Positions 1 to 11,600 of a stretch of DNA of 64,000 bases are shown here, piece by piece. The notes beneath the pieces are model-generated. The model was not told the DNA's origin. It was given only the letters and a program-made list of their open reading frames with translations, and did no database searches. A program made the translations under genes and the position numbers. Where the stretch lies: contig JACGCN010000004.1 in NCBI GenBank assembly GCA_014905825.1, positions 2,521,384-2,585,383 on the forward strand. The letters are read 5' to 3'. The DNA comes from Lyophyllum atratum (taxonomy: Eukaryota; Basidiomycota; Agaricomycetes; Agaricales; Lyophyllaceae). Positions within the stretch are counted from its first letter, which is position 1, and every line of letters starts with the position of its first letter.

Positions 1-846
1 TGGAAAGTGAAAAGGATAAAGCGCCGTCAGTACACTCCTACTCCGTATCCAGCGCACTCGAACGGGAACGGCAAGCCAAAATGAAAGAAACAGAAACAAG
101 ACAAGTTGAAACACGGGGCAGCGGGAGGGGCCGGATCGTACGAAGCTGAATATGGACGGGAAGTAGGAAGTGGGAAGGTGGGAAGTGGGAAGGGTCCCCA
201 CGAGGCGCGAGAGGCGCGGACGGGGTTTTGGGCACGAGGTACTGGGTATTGTAGTTAACCTCGCAGAAGCGCTGGTACGTAACGAGGGGATCGCGGGCAG
301 AACAGAAGGGAAGCCGGGAAGGAATGGAATAGAGGAGGAAGGGGACGGATCGGGGTGGGTAGGTAGGAGATTTCGTGGTGGGGAATTCGGGATCGATAAT
401 CGAGAATCGAGGATCTGGGTGTGAGGCGGTGGTTCATTGGAAAGAACGAAGGGGAAGTAGAAAGAATGGATATGTGAAACGTGCGGTTGACCAAGAGGGA
501 GATGGGATTGTAGCAATAACGAAACAAAGGGCGGGAGGGGAGGTGTCTGAGGGATGGTATGCAAAGGCAAACTGACACAGGACGGGGGATGAATACCGTA
601 TGAAGCGATCCATGAAACGAATCAATCCCGCGAGCCCAAAATCGAGCGCGAAGGCACACCGAAACCCACAAGGAAAGTTCCCCTACTTCCCGCAAAAAAA
701 ATCCAATCGAACCGTCCAGCAAAAGGACCAATATCCTCAACCCAGGACTCCCGAAGCAAAGAACCAACGGAACGACACCGCCCCCCGCAGCCCGACAAAC
801 CCCAAACCAGCAAAGACAAGAAAAAAAGCGGAAGGACGATGCTCAC

Positions 847-2730
847 CGAAGCGCAGGCGACCTAACATGGTTCAACGACCAGTCCCTAGGATGGTGCAAC
901 GACGCGAACCCCGAGCTGAGTAGCCCCCGGACGTAGTTGAGCGTCGCGGTGGAGTGGAAGTACGCGCTGCGATGCGAATGCGAGTCAGTGAAGGGGTGCG
1001 GAGGGGGGCAAGGCAAGAAACACGCACCTAAGCAGCCTCTCGGGATCGGGTGTTCGTTCGTTCACGTCCAATCTACATGGGAAGAAACGGGTTAGCACCG
1101 CTCCCACACGTATACGAACAGCACCCCCATCCAACACAGACTGGTATCGCACAAGAACGATGACAACAACGCAACAGAAAAGGCGTGTTAAGTCCGCGGA
1201 GATGGGTGATGAACATAGGCATCACGAGTCATCAACATCAACAACATGATAGGATGCCGGACAGGGTTGCCCAAGCCGTGGAAAAGAGAAAAGAGAAAAG
1301 AGAAATGAAGGATGAAGGGTCGACGGCGCAACGTGACAGATCCACCACGCGAAACTGCCAACATGCCAAGAACGAGAAGGGAGTCGAGATGGAAGGTGTG
1401 TGTTTGTTGGGGAGCGAGAGGAGGCCCAGAATCCATGGCGATTTTGGCGGTAGTGGCGGGGGTGGTATAATTGAGGTAAAAAGGGGTGAGGGGAGGACGG
1501 GGGAGGGTATGTTTCGAGGGTGGGAGACGAGACCACGCGATGGAACAAGATAAATAGGAAAATAAGATAACGAATTGGGAGATGGCGAGGGTGGGGAAGT
1601 CCCAGAATTGGAACGTCGACGTGATAATGGCAGCGGCGACGTATCACAATGGAGACAGAGTTGGGAACAGAGGACGAAAGGGCTTACCCATTGACATTAT
1701 CACCTCTGTTGCGTTGACATTGAAGGACGCGCCGGCGGGAACGTCATACATTGACGTGACATTTCATCATAACCGAGGGTAAGCGGATGTCGTCAGAATT
1801 TCCCATGCAAAGGTCGGGCAGGGCAACAGACGAAAGTCAGGGACACAAGGGACGCGCAGGAAGTCAAAGGGAATTATAAAGGATAACCGACCGGCGAATC
1901 AGCAAACCGTTTACCGACGACGGGGGGAATGAAAGACGTACCGGAAACTGAGGACCTCGCGATCGCCGACGCGTTCGTAGTTGCTGCTGCGTGGTTTCGC
2001 GTATTGGCCTGCAATGCGGCCGATTCGGACCTGGACTGAAGTTGAATTTTGCGAAAAGGAGTGAAGGGCGGGGATAGGGGACGTACGACGGGGAGACGGG
2101 CACCCCAGATGAGGATGAGGGAGAAGGAGAGTATGAGTCCGATTTTGGCAGATATGTTTTCCTGCGGAGATGAGTCAGTTCCGTTCAACGCAGGCCGCGG
2201 GATGATGAATGTGGAACAAAAGGCGTGAAAGTGTAACGCATCGTGGGGCGAGGCGACACGTAAGAGGAGGGAGGGAAGGGGCGCGGAGAGTAATAACAGT
2301 ATGAGCATGTACGCACCTGTGTGCACGCATCGAAGCTCTCAGCACAATCCCCTGCGTGGAGCACGAATGCCTCGTTGCGCTGAACGAGGCTGAGCTGGTA
2401 GCGGAGACGCTCGATCTTGGTGGAGTGATCGCGTCAGAGTTAGCTTGCCACGTAGCTCGCGCGCGAGCTTGAGCTTGAATGGTGCATACCTCGGACGGGG
2501 TGACGAGCGGTGGCAAGGTTCCGAGCTTGGTGAGGACCCTGTGGCACGCGTTGAGCAGAGGGGGTTGGGAGGTAGAGCAGAACGTACTTGTTGAGATGGG
2601 CGTCGTCGGGGTACGCGACGGGCTGATCGAACGTGATCAGTGGGTGCATATGGGTTCAGATATTGGAACGCACCTGTGCGACAGGCTTGTCCTTCCACGA
2701 ATCCAATCTCCAGGGTCCCAGCTGCGACAT
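847..2730 (-). CDS. class II DAHP synthase (shikimate pathway), 5' part of gene
   Basis: Predicted 3-deoxy-D-arabino-heptulosonate-7-phosphate synthase, which condenses phosphoenolpyruvate and erythrose-4-phosphate at the first step of aromatic amino-acid synthesis. No single frame shows it; it appears after joining nine exons (2674-2730, 2588-2622, 2490-2538, 2317-2415, 2087-2161, 1942-2030, an 18-nt micro-exon 1688-1705, 1028-1072, 847-966). Phases agree at every junction. Visible family motifs in order are the start MSQLGPWRLDSWKDKPVAQ, YPD, LPPLVTPSE, HAGDCAESF (phosphate/metal-binding Cys), ARLPVVRIGRIAGQYAKPRS, FRGDNVNG, TPDPERLL, AYFHSTATLNYVRGLL and GFASLHHP. The C-terminal half is not found: after the donor at 846 no further exon is recognisable down to base 1, so it either lies beyond the window across a long intron or is lost. 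Two introns are long for this genome (236 and 615 bp). Divergent from the methyltransferase gene at 3186. Family call is secure from the motifs. Confidence 0.85.
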
Positions 2731-3185
2731 GATGATGAGGAGTGGTGTTGAAATTTCACAACCGAGGGCCCGATCGATTGACAATCGGTTGCTGATCCGG
2801 GCTGCCTCGGATAAGCGGAGCTTGCCGGCGGCTCTATGTCCTCGGCGCTGCTTTAGTGACCAACTCAAGACCAACTTCAGCCAACTTCCTGTGCTTTTAC
2901 TTTTAGTCTTTACTGCAGTCAGATGGGTCCAGAACGTTCGCAGCGCCATCAAATGGATGCGCAGAAGCCGTGGCCAATCCATCTGAGAATACGACGGGCT
3001 CTGTTTACGACACGCGCTTGTATGGGGGTGACCCTGAGTTGAGATCCCTGGATCAGCCGGACTTGGCACCCTATTTTCGCATTTCGAAAGCCATGGTGTC
3101 CTCGTCTTGCAACTGCCACCGAACCACATAAAAGGGCCCACCAACCTCTCGTTGTCAGCATCACCGCCCCATCTACTCGAACAAC
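2731..3185. promoter_or_regulatory. divergent intergenic promoter region
   Basis: The 455 bp between the divergent DAHP synthase and methyltransferase starts must hold both promoters. A TATA-like CATAAAAGGG lies at about 3127, some 60 bp upstream of the methyltransferase ATG. No other defined element was recognised. Confidence 0.5.
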
Positions 3186-3941
3186 ATGTCTCTTGCTCGT
3201 GTCGCTCTCATCTTCGCTCAAGCAGCCTGCAACCACCTCGCTTGCACTCCTCCAAATCCAACTCCAGCCAAGGGTCGCTACCACACCGAAGAGCCCTTCA
3301 TCCTCCAGATCGCGCCCCTCATCTTCAAGGTCCGTCACCCCGTCCTTTCCGTTGCTACGTCGTACTAACCCCGCCCGCAGATCCACCAATACCTCGTCTG
3401 GACCTGCGCCATCTTCGAAACCCTCTTCTACCTCTGCACCCTCTCCCCCTTCCCCTCCCCCCTCCCCATCCCCACCTCCTCTCTCATCTGCCCCCTCCCC
3501 TCCTCCCACCCGCCCGTCCACCTCACCCCGCTCTTCGTCATCGGCGTTCTCGCAGTCGCCCTCGGCACCTACATCCGCCTCGACTGCTTCCGCACCCTGG
3601 GCCAGCTCTTCACCTTCGACCTCACCATCCACCCCGCCCACGTCCTCGTCACCCAGCGCTTCTACGCGTACGTCCGCCACCCCGCCTACACGGGCTCCAT
3701 GCTCGTCGTCATGGGTCTCGCCTTCTCGCACCTATCCTCTGGCGCGTGGATGACCGCGTGTGGACCGCTTAGGATTCCGGGGTCGGCGGGCTTGGTGTGG
3801 GCGACGTGGTGGGCGTGGACGCTTTGTGTGGGGTTGAGCAGGGCGCAGGCGGAGGACGCGCAGATGAAGAAGCTGTTTAAGCAGGAGTGGGAGGCCTATG
3901 CCGCGCAGGTACCCTGGTGGTTCTTCCCTGGTATCCTCTAA
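3186..3941 (+). CDS. isoprenylcysteine carboxyl methyltransferase (ICMT/Ste14 family)
   Basis: Two exons, 3186-3329 and 3381-3941, joined across a 51-bp intron with a textbook branch site TACTAAC, give a 234-residue protein. ICMT enzymes methylate the C-terminal prenylcysteine of CaaX proteins (Ras, Rho, mating pheromones) in the ER membrane using S-adenosylmethionine. The C-terminal catalytic signature is clear: YVRHPAYTG (SAM-binding RHPxYxG), then a hydrophobic segment, then E..MKKLFKQEWEAYAAQVPWWFFPGIL, in which the E..L...F..EW..Y...VPWWFFPG pattern is diagnostic. Several hydrophobic segments precede it (about residues 49-65, 80-95 and 150-185), fitting a multi-pass membrane protein. Length is normal for the fungal family. 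The start ATG is in a good context (ACAACATG) downstream of a TATA-like box. In single-frame view the gene looks like several unrelated ORFs because of the intron. Confidence 0.9.
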
Positions 3942-5034
3942 ACGCCTTCCTCCTCCGTTTCTTCTTTGTACGTCCCTCCTTCCTCACGTTCCCAGACTTC
4001 ATCACTCATACATATCCTCTTCGCATAGCTCTAGCCTCCTCGCTTTGCTTAGACACACCGCGCTCCATATACATCTCTATCTGTACATATACCACCCACG
4101 CATCCACCCTCCCAGCCCCAAAACCGCTTTCACCACCGGACTAAAACCCGCTCCGCTTTTTTGTTTGTTCGCCACACGATATACCTATACCTAACGATCC
4201 CCATTTTACGTGCATCTTCTCCGTCTCTACGCATCTGCATCTGTACCAGTACCTTTCATAATGCAAAAGCTTCATTTCCCGCCGAGTTTGATGATAAGAT
4301 ACTGGAACGCTCCACCGCTTGGCTTATGTGATACGACCGTCTCTCCTACCTCTTGCCTACCTCTGACGCGCACCTCGAGTCTCGACAACACCATCTATCC
4401 AACGTGGCCAAAGTGAGTGCTGCCGATCACACGTCCCTGCTCACTAACCACACGATCATTCGAGTAATGCATAGGTCCACGCAGAATCGTACCATCCAAC
4501 TCCTGCATCTTCAAGCTCCATCCCTCGCGTCCTCGAACCCCTTCACCATCGCGGCCAGCAGCCATCCATCCAAGCACGGTCCATACGACGCTCCCGGGCC
4601 GGCGGGTGCTAGTCGCATCGTACCACCCTTCATACGAAACACCAACACCGTGACGGGACTCCGTCACTCGACCTCGGGGGCCGGTGACAATGGGGTGTAG
4701 CTGACGCCGCTGGTCATCCGACGGCAGGGTAGCATATGTCATACTCGATACACCATAACACGGCCTGACCGACGGGTGTATACATGTGCAACAATCCACG
4801 CAAATACCCAACGCTGCGCGTGACGCGAGGGCTAATCCAGAACCCCGCGGGGGGAGTAGGTACACTAAGACGCGCCAGGTACGGGGCCTTCACTACACAT
4901 AGGCTAATCATTGACGATGGCGCGAACGCCAATCAATACCTACCGCTGTCAACGCGCAAATCCGGGAACTGGTCGTGCCATTCTCTACCGACCGGTACCG
5001 CGACCTAGCCATGCAGTGGACTGAACAGTTACAT
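3942..5034. other. intergenic, no gene seen
   Basis: This 1.1 kb between the methyltransferase gene and block I holds the 3' UTR of the methyltransferase and unique-looking sequence. The open frames here are short, have no recognisable domain and overlap on both strands. Nothing further is supported. Confidence 0.5.
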
Positions 5035-5291
5035 CATTATACCGTCCTGTATAAGAGTACTCTTATATACAAATATCAAATTTTTGGGGATGTTAGGGGT
5101 CCAAACGAGAGGTTATATATGTACCAATGAACCTTTAAAAAAGCTAAGAAATCGGCGGTCCGGTTGTGGAGAAAAAGGAGGGTAAAGTTGCGTGCTCCTG
5201 GAAGTAAATAAGTCACGTGACGTGGACCGTCATTTACCGTAATGCTTGGTGTGAACCGTCCTTCACCGTAATTGAGGTGAAAAGTGGAAAC

Positions 5292-5990
5292 CCAGGTGCG
5301 AAACCAGGTGCGACGGATAACCCAGGTGCAAAAACAGGTGCGAGGCCAGGTGCGACGGATGCGGGGAGGTGCGACAGGAGGTGGGAATGGTACAAGGGCA
5401 GGTGCGGAACCAGGTGCGACGGATAACCCAGGTGCGACGGATGAGACCAGGTGCGAGAGGAGGTGCGACGGATGAGGGGAGGTGCCACGGGAGGTGCGAA
5501 TGGTACAAGGGGAGGTGCGGAACCAGGTGCGACGGATAACCCAGGTGCGAGACCAGGTGCGACGGGAGGTGCGAATGGTACAAGGGGAGGTGCGGAACCA
5601 GGTGCGACGGATAACCCAGGTGCGAGACCAGGTGCGACGGGAGGTGCGACATATAAACCAGGTGCGACGGATGAGACCAGGTGCGAGAGGAGGTGCGACG
5701 GATGAAGGCAGGTGCGACGGGAGGTGCGAATGGTATAAGGGGAGGTGCGGAACCAGGGGCGACGGTTAACCCAGGTGCGAGACCAGGTGCGACGGGAGGT
5801 GCGAAGTCAAAACCAGGTGCGAATTGTACAAGGGGAGGTGCGAAGCCAGGTGCGATGGTATAAACCAGGTGCGGAACCAGGTGCGACGGATAACCCAGGT
5901 GCGAGACCAGGTGCGACGGGAGGTGCGAATCGTACAAGGGGAGGTGCGAAGCCAGGTGCAACGGTATAAACTAGGTGCGAGACCAGGTTT
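5292..5990 (+). repeat. GGTGCGA word array (block I, first array)
   Basis: About 700 bp of GC-rich tandem repeat. Every unit starts GGTGCGA or a one-base variant and continues with one of a few tails, giving units of about 12, 18, 19 or 21 bp such as GGTGCGAGACCA, GGTGCGACGGGA and GGTGCGACGGATAACCCA. The order of words is irregular. The same alphabet builds arrays at 6266-6597, 17273-17705, 17980-18198, 33107-33460, 33738-34085, 34405-35103, 35379-35707, 36658-37090, 37365-37944, 38221-38575, 54973-55669, 55946-56275, 57225-57437 and 57716-58070. Long open frames through the arrays on both strands are a by-product of stop-poor repeats, not genes. Confidence 0.9.
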
Positions 5991-5996
5991 GGCATG

Positions 5997-6077
5997 GACA
6001 CATGGTATACTTGGTTATCACGCACGCTTTGTCTGCGACTCAGCTGGCGGTCCCGGGTTCAATGCCCGGGTGTGTCA
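5997..6077 (+). tRNA. tRNA-like sequence (pseudo-tRNA/SINE-type head), copy 1
   Basis: This 81-nt unit has paired ends GACACAT / GTGTGTC plus A73, a D-arm region with an A-box-like TGGTATACTTGG, and a perfect T-arm (CCGGG, a 7-nt TTCAA loop, CCCGG; B box GGTTCAAT). The D-arm style resembles tRNA-Val. The central part is about 8 nt longer than a normal anticodon-arm region, so no anticodon can be assigned with confidence. In the copies at 17713 and 37098 a 5-bp stem CGCAG/CTGCG forms in this region. It sits at the 3' end of a GGTGCGA array in all eight copies. It is more likely a pol III-type repeat head than a working tRNA gene. Confidence 0.5.
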
Positions 6078-6740
6078 ATCACCACTAGTGGCAAGATTTT
6101 CTTATTGTCATCTTTCTTTGCACCTTTCTCTCAAAATGTTGTGTTTCTAGTGATTTTCGCGTGAATGCTGACGGGGTAAAGTTGCGTGCTCCTGGAAGTA
6201 AATAAGTCACGTGACGTGGACCGTCATTCACCGTAATTGAGGTGTAAAGTGGAAAAAGTGGAAACCCAGGTGCGAAACCAGGTGCGACGGATAACCCAGG
6301 TGCGACGGGAGGTGCGACGGGAGGTGCGACATATAAACCAGGTGCGAAAGGGTTAAGGGGAGGTGCGAAGCCAGGTGCGACGGTATAAACCAGGTGGGTG
6401 ACCAGGTGCGACGGATAACCCAGGTGTGGGGGAGGTGCGACAGCAGGTGCGAGAGGTACAAGGGCAGGTGCAACGGGAGGTGTAACGGTATAAAGCAGGT
6501 GTGAGAGGAGGTGCGACGGATGAGGGGAGGTGCGACAGGAGGTGCGAATGGTACGAGACCAGGTGCGAGACCAGGTGCAACGGGAGGTGCGAGGTGAAAA
6601 ACCATGCAACCTCGGTATGTTGGAACCCTTATTGTCCTTTCCCGAATCAACATCGACCTGTGGCGGCGGCATTCCGACTGATTCCTTACTTTTTTCCCCG
6701 TTCCATCTCCTTCCCGAAAATGCCATCGACATCAACACTC

Positions 6741-7597
6741 TGTTATGGTCCGTTCGTAACGTTGGTGTATTCCAATGAATACACAATTTCGTAGTTTAAG
6801 CTGAAGATTCTAAGTGTCGCGCTGAGAGACTTATGAATCCGTGAGAATGTTTAAGAGAATAGAAGTTGTTGTCTTAAATCCTAATCTATCGACCTTACAC
6901 GTAACCGAAAACTAGCGCGAAGCAATAGTATTCAGTAGACTTAATCCTAGCGCGAAGCAATAGGGATTAAGTTGATTTCGAACGATTTGATAGCGCGAAG
7001 CAGTATCTAACGTCCAATGTAGTCGTGAGTAACGAATACTTAGAGTTCACACAGTGATAAGGGTTCAAAAGATAAAAGATTATTCTATCTAATCTCGCAT
7101 ACAAGTCTTTTATCTAAAGTGAACTTTTATTCTAGAATCTTCTCGCGAGTTCTCCAAGTGTTGAGAACTCGCTAAGTCCTTCCGGCGTGATCCTGATTTC
7201 AGAAGTAAGTGCGCGTGTTGCCTCGAATTAGATGTCTCTCGGCGTTTAGCGCTGAATTCAGAGTCAGCACGCTGACTGATCAATGTGCGCCGGAAGTCCA
7301 GAGTTCAACTCTTGAAGATTGAAGATTTATTGGGGTCAGCGCGTTTAGAGATCAACGCGCGTCAATAAGTCTAGAGTTCAATCCTTAAGGGTTGAAAACT
7401 TATTTGAATTCTAGCGCGTTCGTAGTTCAACGGTCAACGCGCGTCAAGTTCAATTCCTAGAAGTTGAAATGTTTTTAGAATACAAAATTGAGTTTTTACT
7501 AACAGTTGAATGTTAGTTGAAGTAAAAGTAAGTGAAAAGTCAGTCGTAATCAAAGGTAAAGTAACGATAAAAGGTAAGTATCGGTAGTACCATAACA
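6741..7597 (-). repeat. gypsy 3' LTR (in element orientation)
   Basis: 857-bp LTR bounded by the inverted repeat TGTTATGGT/ACCATAACA. It contains three copies of a motif TAGCGCGAAGCAATAG or close variants (about 6913, 6948 and 6990). It also has three stretches pairing GCGCGTT-like with AACGCGC-like words between about 7190 and 7450, which could form stem-loops. Confidence 0.97.
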
Positions 7598-7612
7598 TAC
7601 CCCCCCCTGCCT
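7598..7612 (-). other. polypurine tract of the gypsy element
   Basis: Read on the minus strand, the bases directly before the 3' LTR are GGCAGGGGGGGGTA. This is the expected position and composition of a plus-strand primer tract. Confidence 0.8.
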
Positions 7613-7635
7613 TTGTGTTTCGACTTATCGGTTCT

Positions 7636-8513
7636 TTAGTACATACAATAGTCCGCCATATCTGTGTCTTCTACCTTAATTCCTACTTCGTTGTTCTCTA
7701 CCATCATATCCATGTCATCGGCGGATATAGTGGAGTAAGCGTCATCGTAAGCGGAAAGCGTCGGGTAGCGAGCATATCGAGCGGCATTGGACATCACCGG
7801 ATGCAATATCATGCGTCGGTCGGGGTTCGGGGGATCAGCGTCATTTTGATGGCTGAATTCCGAGTGTGTTTTAGCATGAGTGATTTTTAAATAGAAGTAA
7901 GTGCGTACTTGGATAGTGTGGGGTGTAGGATGAGTTCGCGCGACTCTGGGTGAGTGGGAAGATGAGTCCATTCGATCCCGTTAGCGACGACAGCCGGTCC
8001 ATAATTGTCTACCCCACTCCAGCTCCAACCACACCCAGCACCAAGCCGCGCGCTACGGATCCGGGCGGCAACGATCCATTCTACCGCCTCGCGTCCAGCG
8101 AGTTGGAGGTCGTGGTAGATGGCCTCAACCGTCTCGCGGGTGAAACCTAGGGCTAGGGGATTGGTGGTGTTCCGGATGCAGTTCATCGTAAGCAGTCGAG
8201 GAGGAGCGAGACCGATTTGTTGAAAGAGTAAGGGATGGATGTTAAGGGATGCGCGGTCCGCGCCCTCGGGAAGGTAGTGGTTGGCGGCGTACGCGATATC
8301 TTTGGTAGTGTTTAGAAGTACGCGCCAGAGAGCGATGCTAACCTCGGGATTGATGCCATAGGCGATGATTTGACCTTGGACTTCGATAGAAGTGACGTCG
8401 TCGTTGGATAAGTTACGGTGCAGAGGGGAAACGGCGTTGGTGATTTGTTGTGTGAGTCGATCGGAGAGAAGGTCGAGTTGGGCATGGGCCGGAGAGTATT
8501 GGACAACGGACAT
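7636..8513 (-). CDS. accessory ORF of the gypsy element, spliced, unknown function
   Basis: A second ORF lies between gag-pol and the 3' LTR, the position used by env-like or accessory genes. The first exon (7909-8513) starts MSVVQYSPAHAQLDLLSD. A 56-bp intron at 7853-7908 has donor GTACGC, acceptor TTCAG and a compatible phase. It joins to exon 2 (7636-7852), which runs through DADPPNPDRRMILHPVMSNA and ends in an acidic, Met-rich tail (DDMDMMVENNEVGIKVED). The product is 273 residues. There is no signal peptide, membrane segment or recognised domain, so nothing supports a true envelope protein. Without splicing the first exon ends two codons after the tyrosine-rich stretch at about 7890. The start codon ATG at 8511-8513 is about 105 bp downstream of the gag-pol stop. 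I do not recognise the family. Confidence 0.6.
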
Positions 8514-8618
8514 AGTGTTTAGAGTGAGTTAGAAGGGGTTGTTGAGCGTTTGGAAGGGCGTTAGTTGGTTTGTTGATTTTTTATTGGTTTTTGCTCAAGC
8601 TTAAATAGGCGCTCAGCG

Positions 8619-11600
8619 TTATTTTGGGATTTGTGTTGCACGCGCCTTCCTTGCCTCATGCCACTTCTTCAGTACCAATGGTGCGTTCGTTAGTTCTTTC
8701 GCTGTTAACCAGAGGTCTGATTCCGGTCCGTATCCCAGGTAGCGTGTTCGATAAATGGGAATCCGCCTACCATTCCGGGCCTTCTTCCATGCTTCACCGA
8801 CTATTGCTTCTACCTCGTACTCAACATGCACATCGAAATCCTCGCGGTTAAGTTTCTTTCTGGGCCTTTCTCCGAGCTCGGCTGGGGACTCGTGATATTT
8901 TTCAAGGTGAGCAATGTTAATTACCGGGTGAATCCCATAAGACGCGGGTAGCCTTATTCTGTAAGCTACAGGGCTCACTTTCTGTAGTATCTCGAAAGGT
9001 CCGTCATACTTCATTAATAACTTCTGACCTCGTCCTGATTCTTTCTTCAAGAGCTTCAGGCTGTGGGGATTTAGTAAGACCTTGTCTCCTTCTTCAAATT
9101 CAATATCTAATCTTCCTTGATCATATGCTCGTTTCTGGAACGCGAGGCTCAGGGTCAATGCGTCGACCGCGCGTCGTCTTTCCGCTTCGAAGTTTTCCGC
9201 CATCCTCAACGCGTTTTCGTGCAACGTTTCGATGGATGGTTCATTCATTTCGCTCCCGCCGATGCCGCCTGATCTGATACCACTCGGATGATGTATCAAT
9301 GTTGATCCCGTGTTAGGATGATACCCTCGTAATAGATATGCCGGCGAAAAGCCGGTTGATGTGTGTGGCGACGTGTTATAAGATAATGCAAGTGCGTCTA
9401 ATAGCTCTTCCCAGTTATTTCTCTCAGGATTAATGTACGCTCTTAACGATATTTCTAGGTATTGGTTCATTACCTCCGTTTGTCCGTCGGCCTGCGGATG
9501 ATACGATGTCGTCAGGGCGCGCTTCATTCCCATCAATCTGCATAACTCCTTCCAGAAGTCGCCCTTCCAACGCGTGTCTCGGTCGGTAATCACTTGGCGC
9601 GGCAATCCGAACTTGGCGACCACATGGTGGAAGAATAATCTTGCTGTTCCTTCCTCGGTTACAGTTGTGTTGGTAGGTATGAATATAGCGTACTTTGTAA
9701 GTTTGTCGACTATCACTAATACGTTATCGAATCCGTTTGATTCAGGTAGTTCCGGTATGAAGTCCATTGTTACAACTTCGAACGGTTGACTAGGGATCGG
9801 AATTGATTGCAGCATTCCGAGTGGAGCGTGCCGTTTCGGTTTGGATTTCTGACAGATGTCGCACGTTTTCACGAACATCTTGATTTCTCTCGACATCCGA
9901 GGCCAGTAATAAGTGGCGCTGATTCTGTTGTAAGTTTTAAAATAACCTCCATGTGCTGATTCACTGATAAGATCGTGTGATTCGGCCATGACCTCTGGTC
10001 TTAGTTCCTGAGGTACGCATAGCCTCGTGTTCCCTAACCCGTCCTCAAAATACAATAGACCGTCCTCGTTGTATAGGTATTGGGGATATTCGGATCGAAT
10101 ACCCTCCTGAGTTCGCATGGAAGTTAGTACCTTCGAAAAATGTAAGTCGCGCTCGTATGCTTCCCTCCATTTTTTGATCTCCGAAGTTTCCAGATTTACG
10201 AGAATTGAGTATCCGCGGCAAGTTTGATAAGGTATGCATATGTCGTCCATCTCCTCTACTTCCATTCTAATGCTTGTTTCCTCAAGATCGTCATCAATCA
10301 TAATCTCCTCCTCTGATTTTAAGTAGTTAGATGCTACGGTGAGTAGTTTTTCTTCAAACCGTGGCCCGAGTTCATCATACATATTCTTTAGTGGATCTGT
10401 TGTTGGTTTTAGATTCAGACTTTCTGTTGCATCAATTTTAGGTCCCTCCTGATCAGGTATACGACGCCGAAGCCTTGAAATTGGGTCCACATTCGAGTGA
10501 ACTCGTCCAGCTCGGTGAACGATTTTCATGTTTGGGAACGCCGAAAACACTAATCCCCACGTTAATAGTCTTCGATTAACATTTTGAAATGTCTTGCTCC
10601 AGGTTAACGCAGCATGGTCTGTGATTGCAAAAATTCGTTCACCTTCCAAGTATGGTTGAAACTTGATTAACCCTTCTTTTAATGCCAACGCTTCTCTTTC
10701 AGTAGGAGAGTAGTTGCGCTCGGCTGACTGAAGCACTCGGGACCAATACGCGATTACGCGTTCTGTGTACACAACTGTGTCTTCAAAATTTTCATTCCAT
10801 CCGGTGTTTACTGGTATGTCGCCATTCTCTTTTACTAGAGCCGTTACTAGTTCTGGGATGGCCTCCTTGTTTTTGTAGGCCTTTTCCAATTTTTCGTAAG
10901 CTTTCGTTCCTCTCAGATCGCGTATCTTGATAGGCTGAACTTGCTGTAGGATTGCCGCGAGCCCAAAGTCGCACGCATCAGAGTATATTCGATACGGTAA
11001 CCCCGGCATCGCGTGTCCTCGAACGGGAGCTTCTGTTAAAACCTGCTTGCATAACTCGTATGCTTCCTTTTCCTCTTCTCCCCATTTCCACTTAGTCCCT
11101 TTCTTCAATAGTTGGAACATTGGATGCGCAATCCATGCGTAGAACGGTACATACCCCGAGAAGTAAACCATCATGCCCAGAAACATTTGCAGGGTCTGTA
11201 CATTTTTCGGTTCCTCGAGGTCTATAATCGCTTTAACCTTTTCTTTGTGGGTAGATAATCCTAGTCTCGATACCTTCTGACCTAATAATAGAAGCGATTG
11301 GTAACCAAAATGACATTTAGATGGTGATAATGTTATTTTAGATCCTAAAATCGCTTTCAGCACTTCATCTACATGAGTGATATGATCCTCGAAGGTTTGC
11401 GAGAATATAACGATGTCGTCTATGTATACCAACGCGAATATCCATAAGAAAGGTGCAAGTACCTCCTGCATTACGCGTTGAAAGACCGCCGGCCCGTTCC
11501 GAAATCCAAACGGCATCCTATTGAAATGGTACAATCCTCGATGAGTTCTAAAGGCTAATTTCTCCCTGTCTTTGGGATCTACGGTTAGTTGAGTGAAGCC

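Noticed and set aside
170..767. Additional ORFs on either strand at the left edge
   Set aside because: They fall within the likely last visible intron of the DAHP synthase gene and show no domain or consistent splice structure.
5234..5975. Long open frames on both strands through the GGTGCGA arrays
   Set aside because: They consist only of the translated repeat words, overlap in several frames and both strands, and arise because the words lack stop codons. No domain or conserved start.
5292..5990. CRISPR-like array (repeated GGTGCGA with variable tails)
   Set aside because: The constant part is only 7-8 bp, the 'spacers' are a handful of recurring words, and the genome is eukaryotic.
5997..6077. 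Functional nuclear tRNA gene
   Set aside because: The central region is too long by about eight bases, no clear anticodon loop forms in most copies, and all copies are embedded in the same repeat family.
7636..8513. Envelope gene for the gypsy element
   Set aside because: The position fits, but no signal peptide, fusion peptide or membrane anchor is visible.
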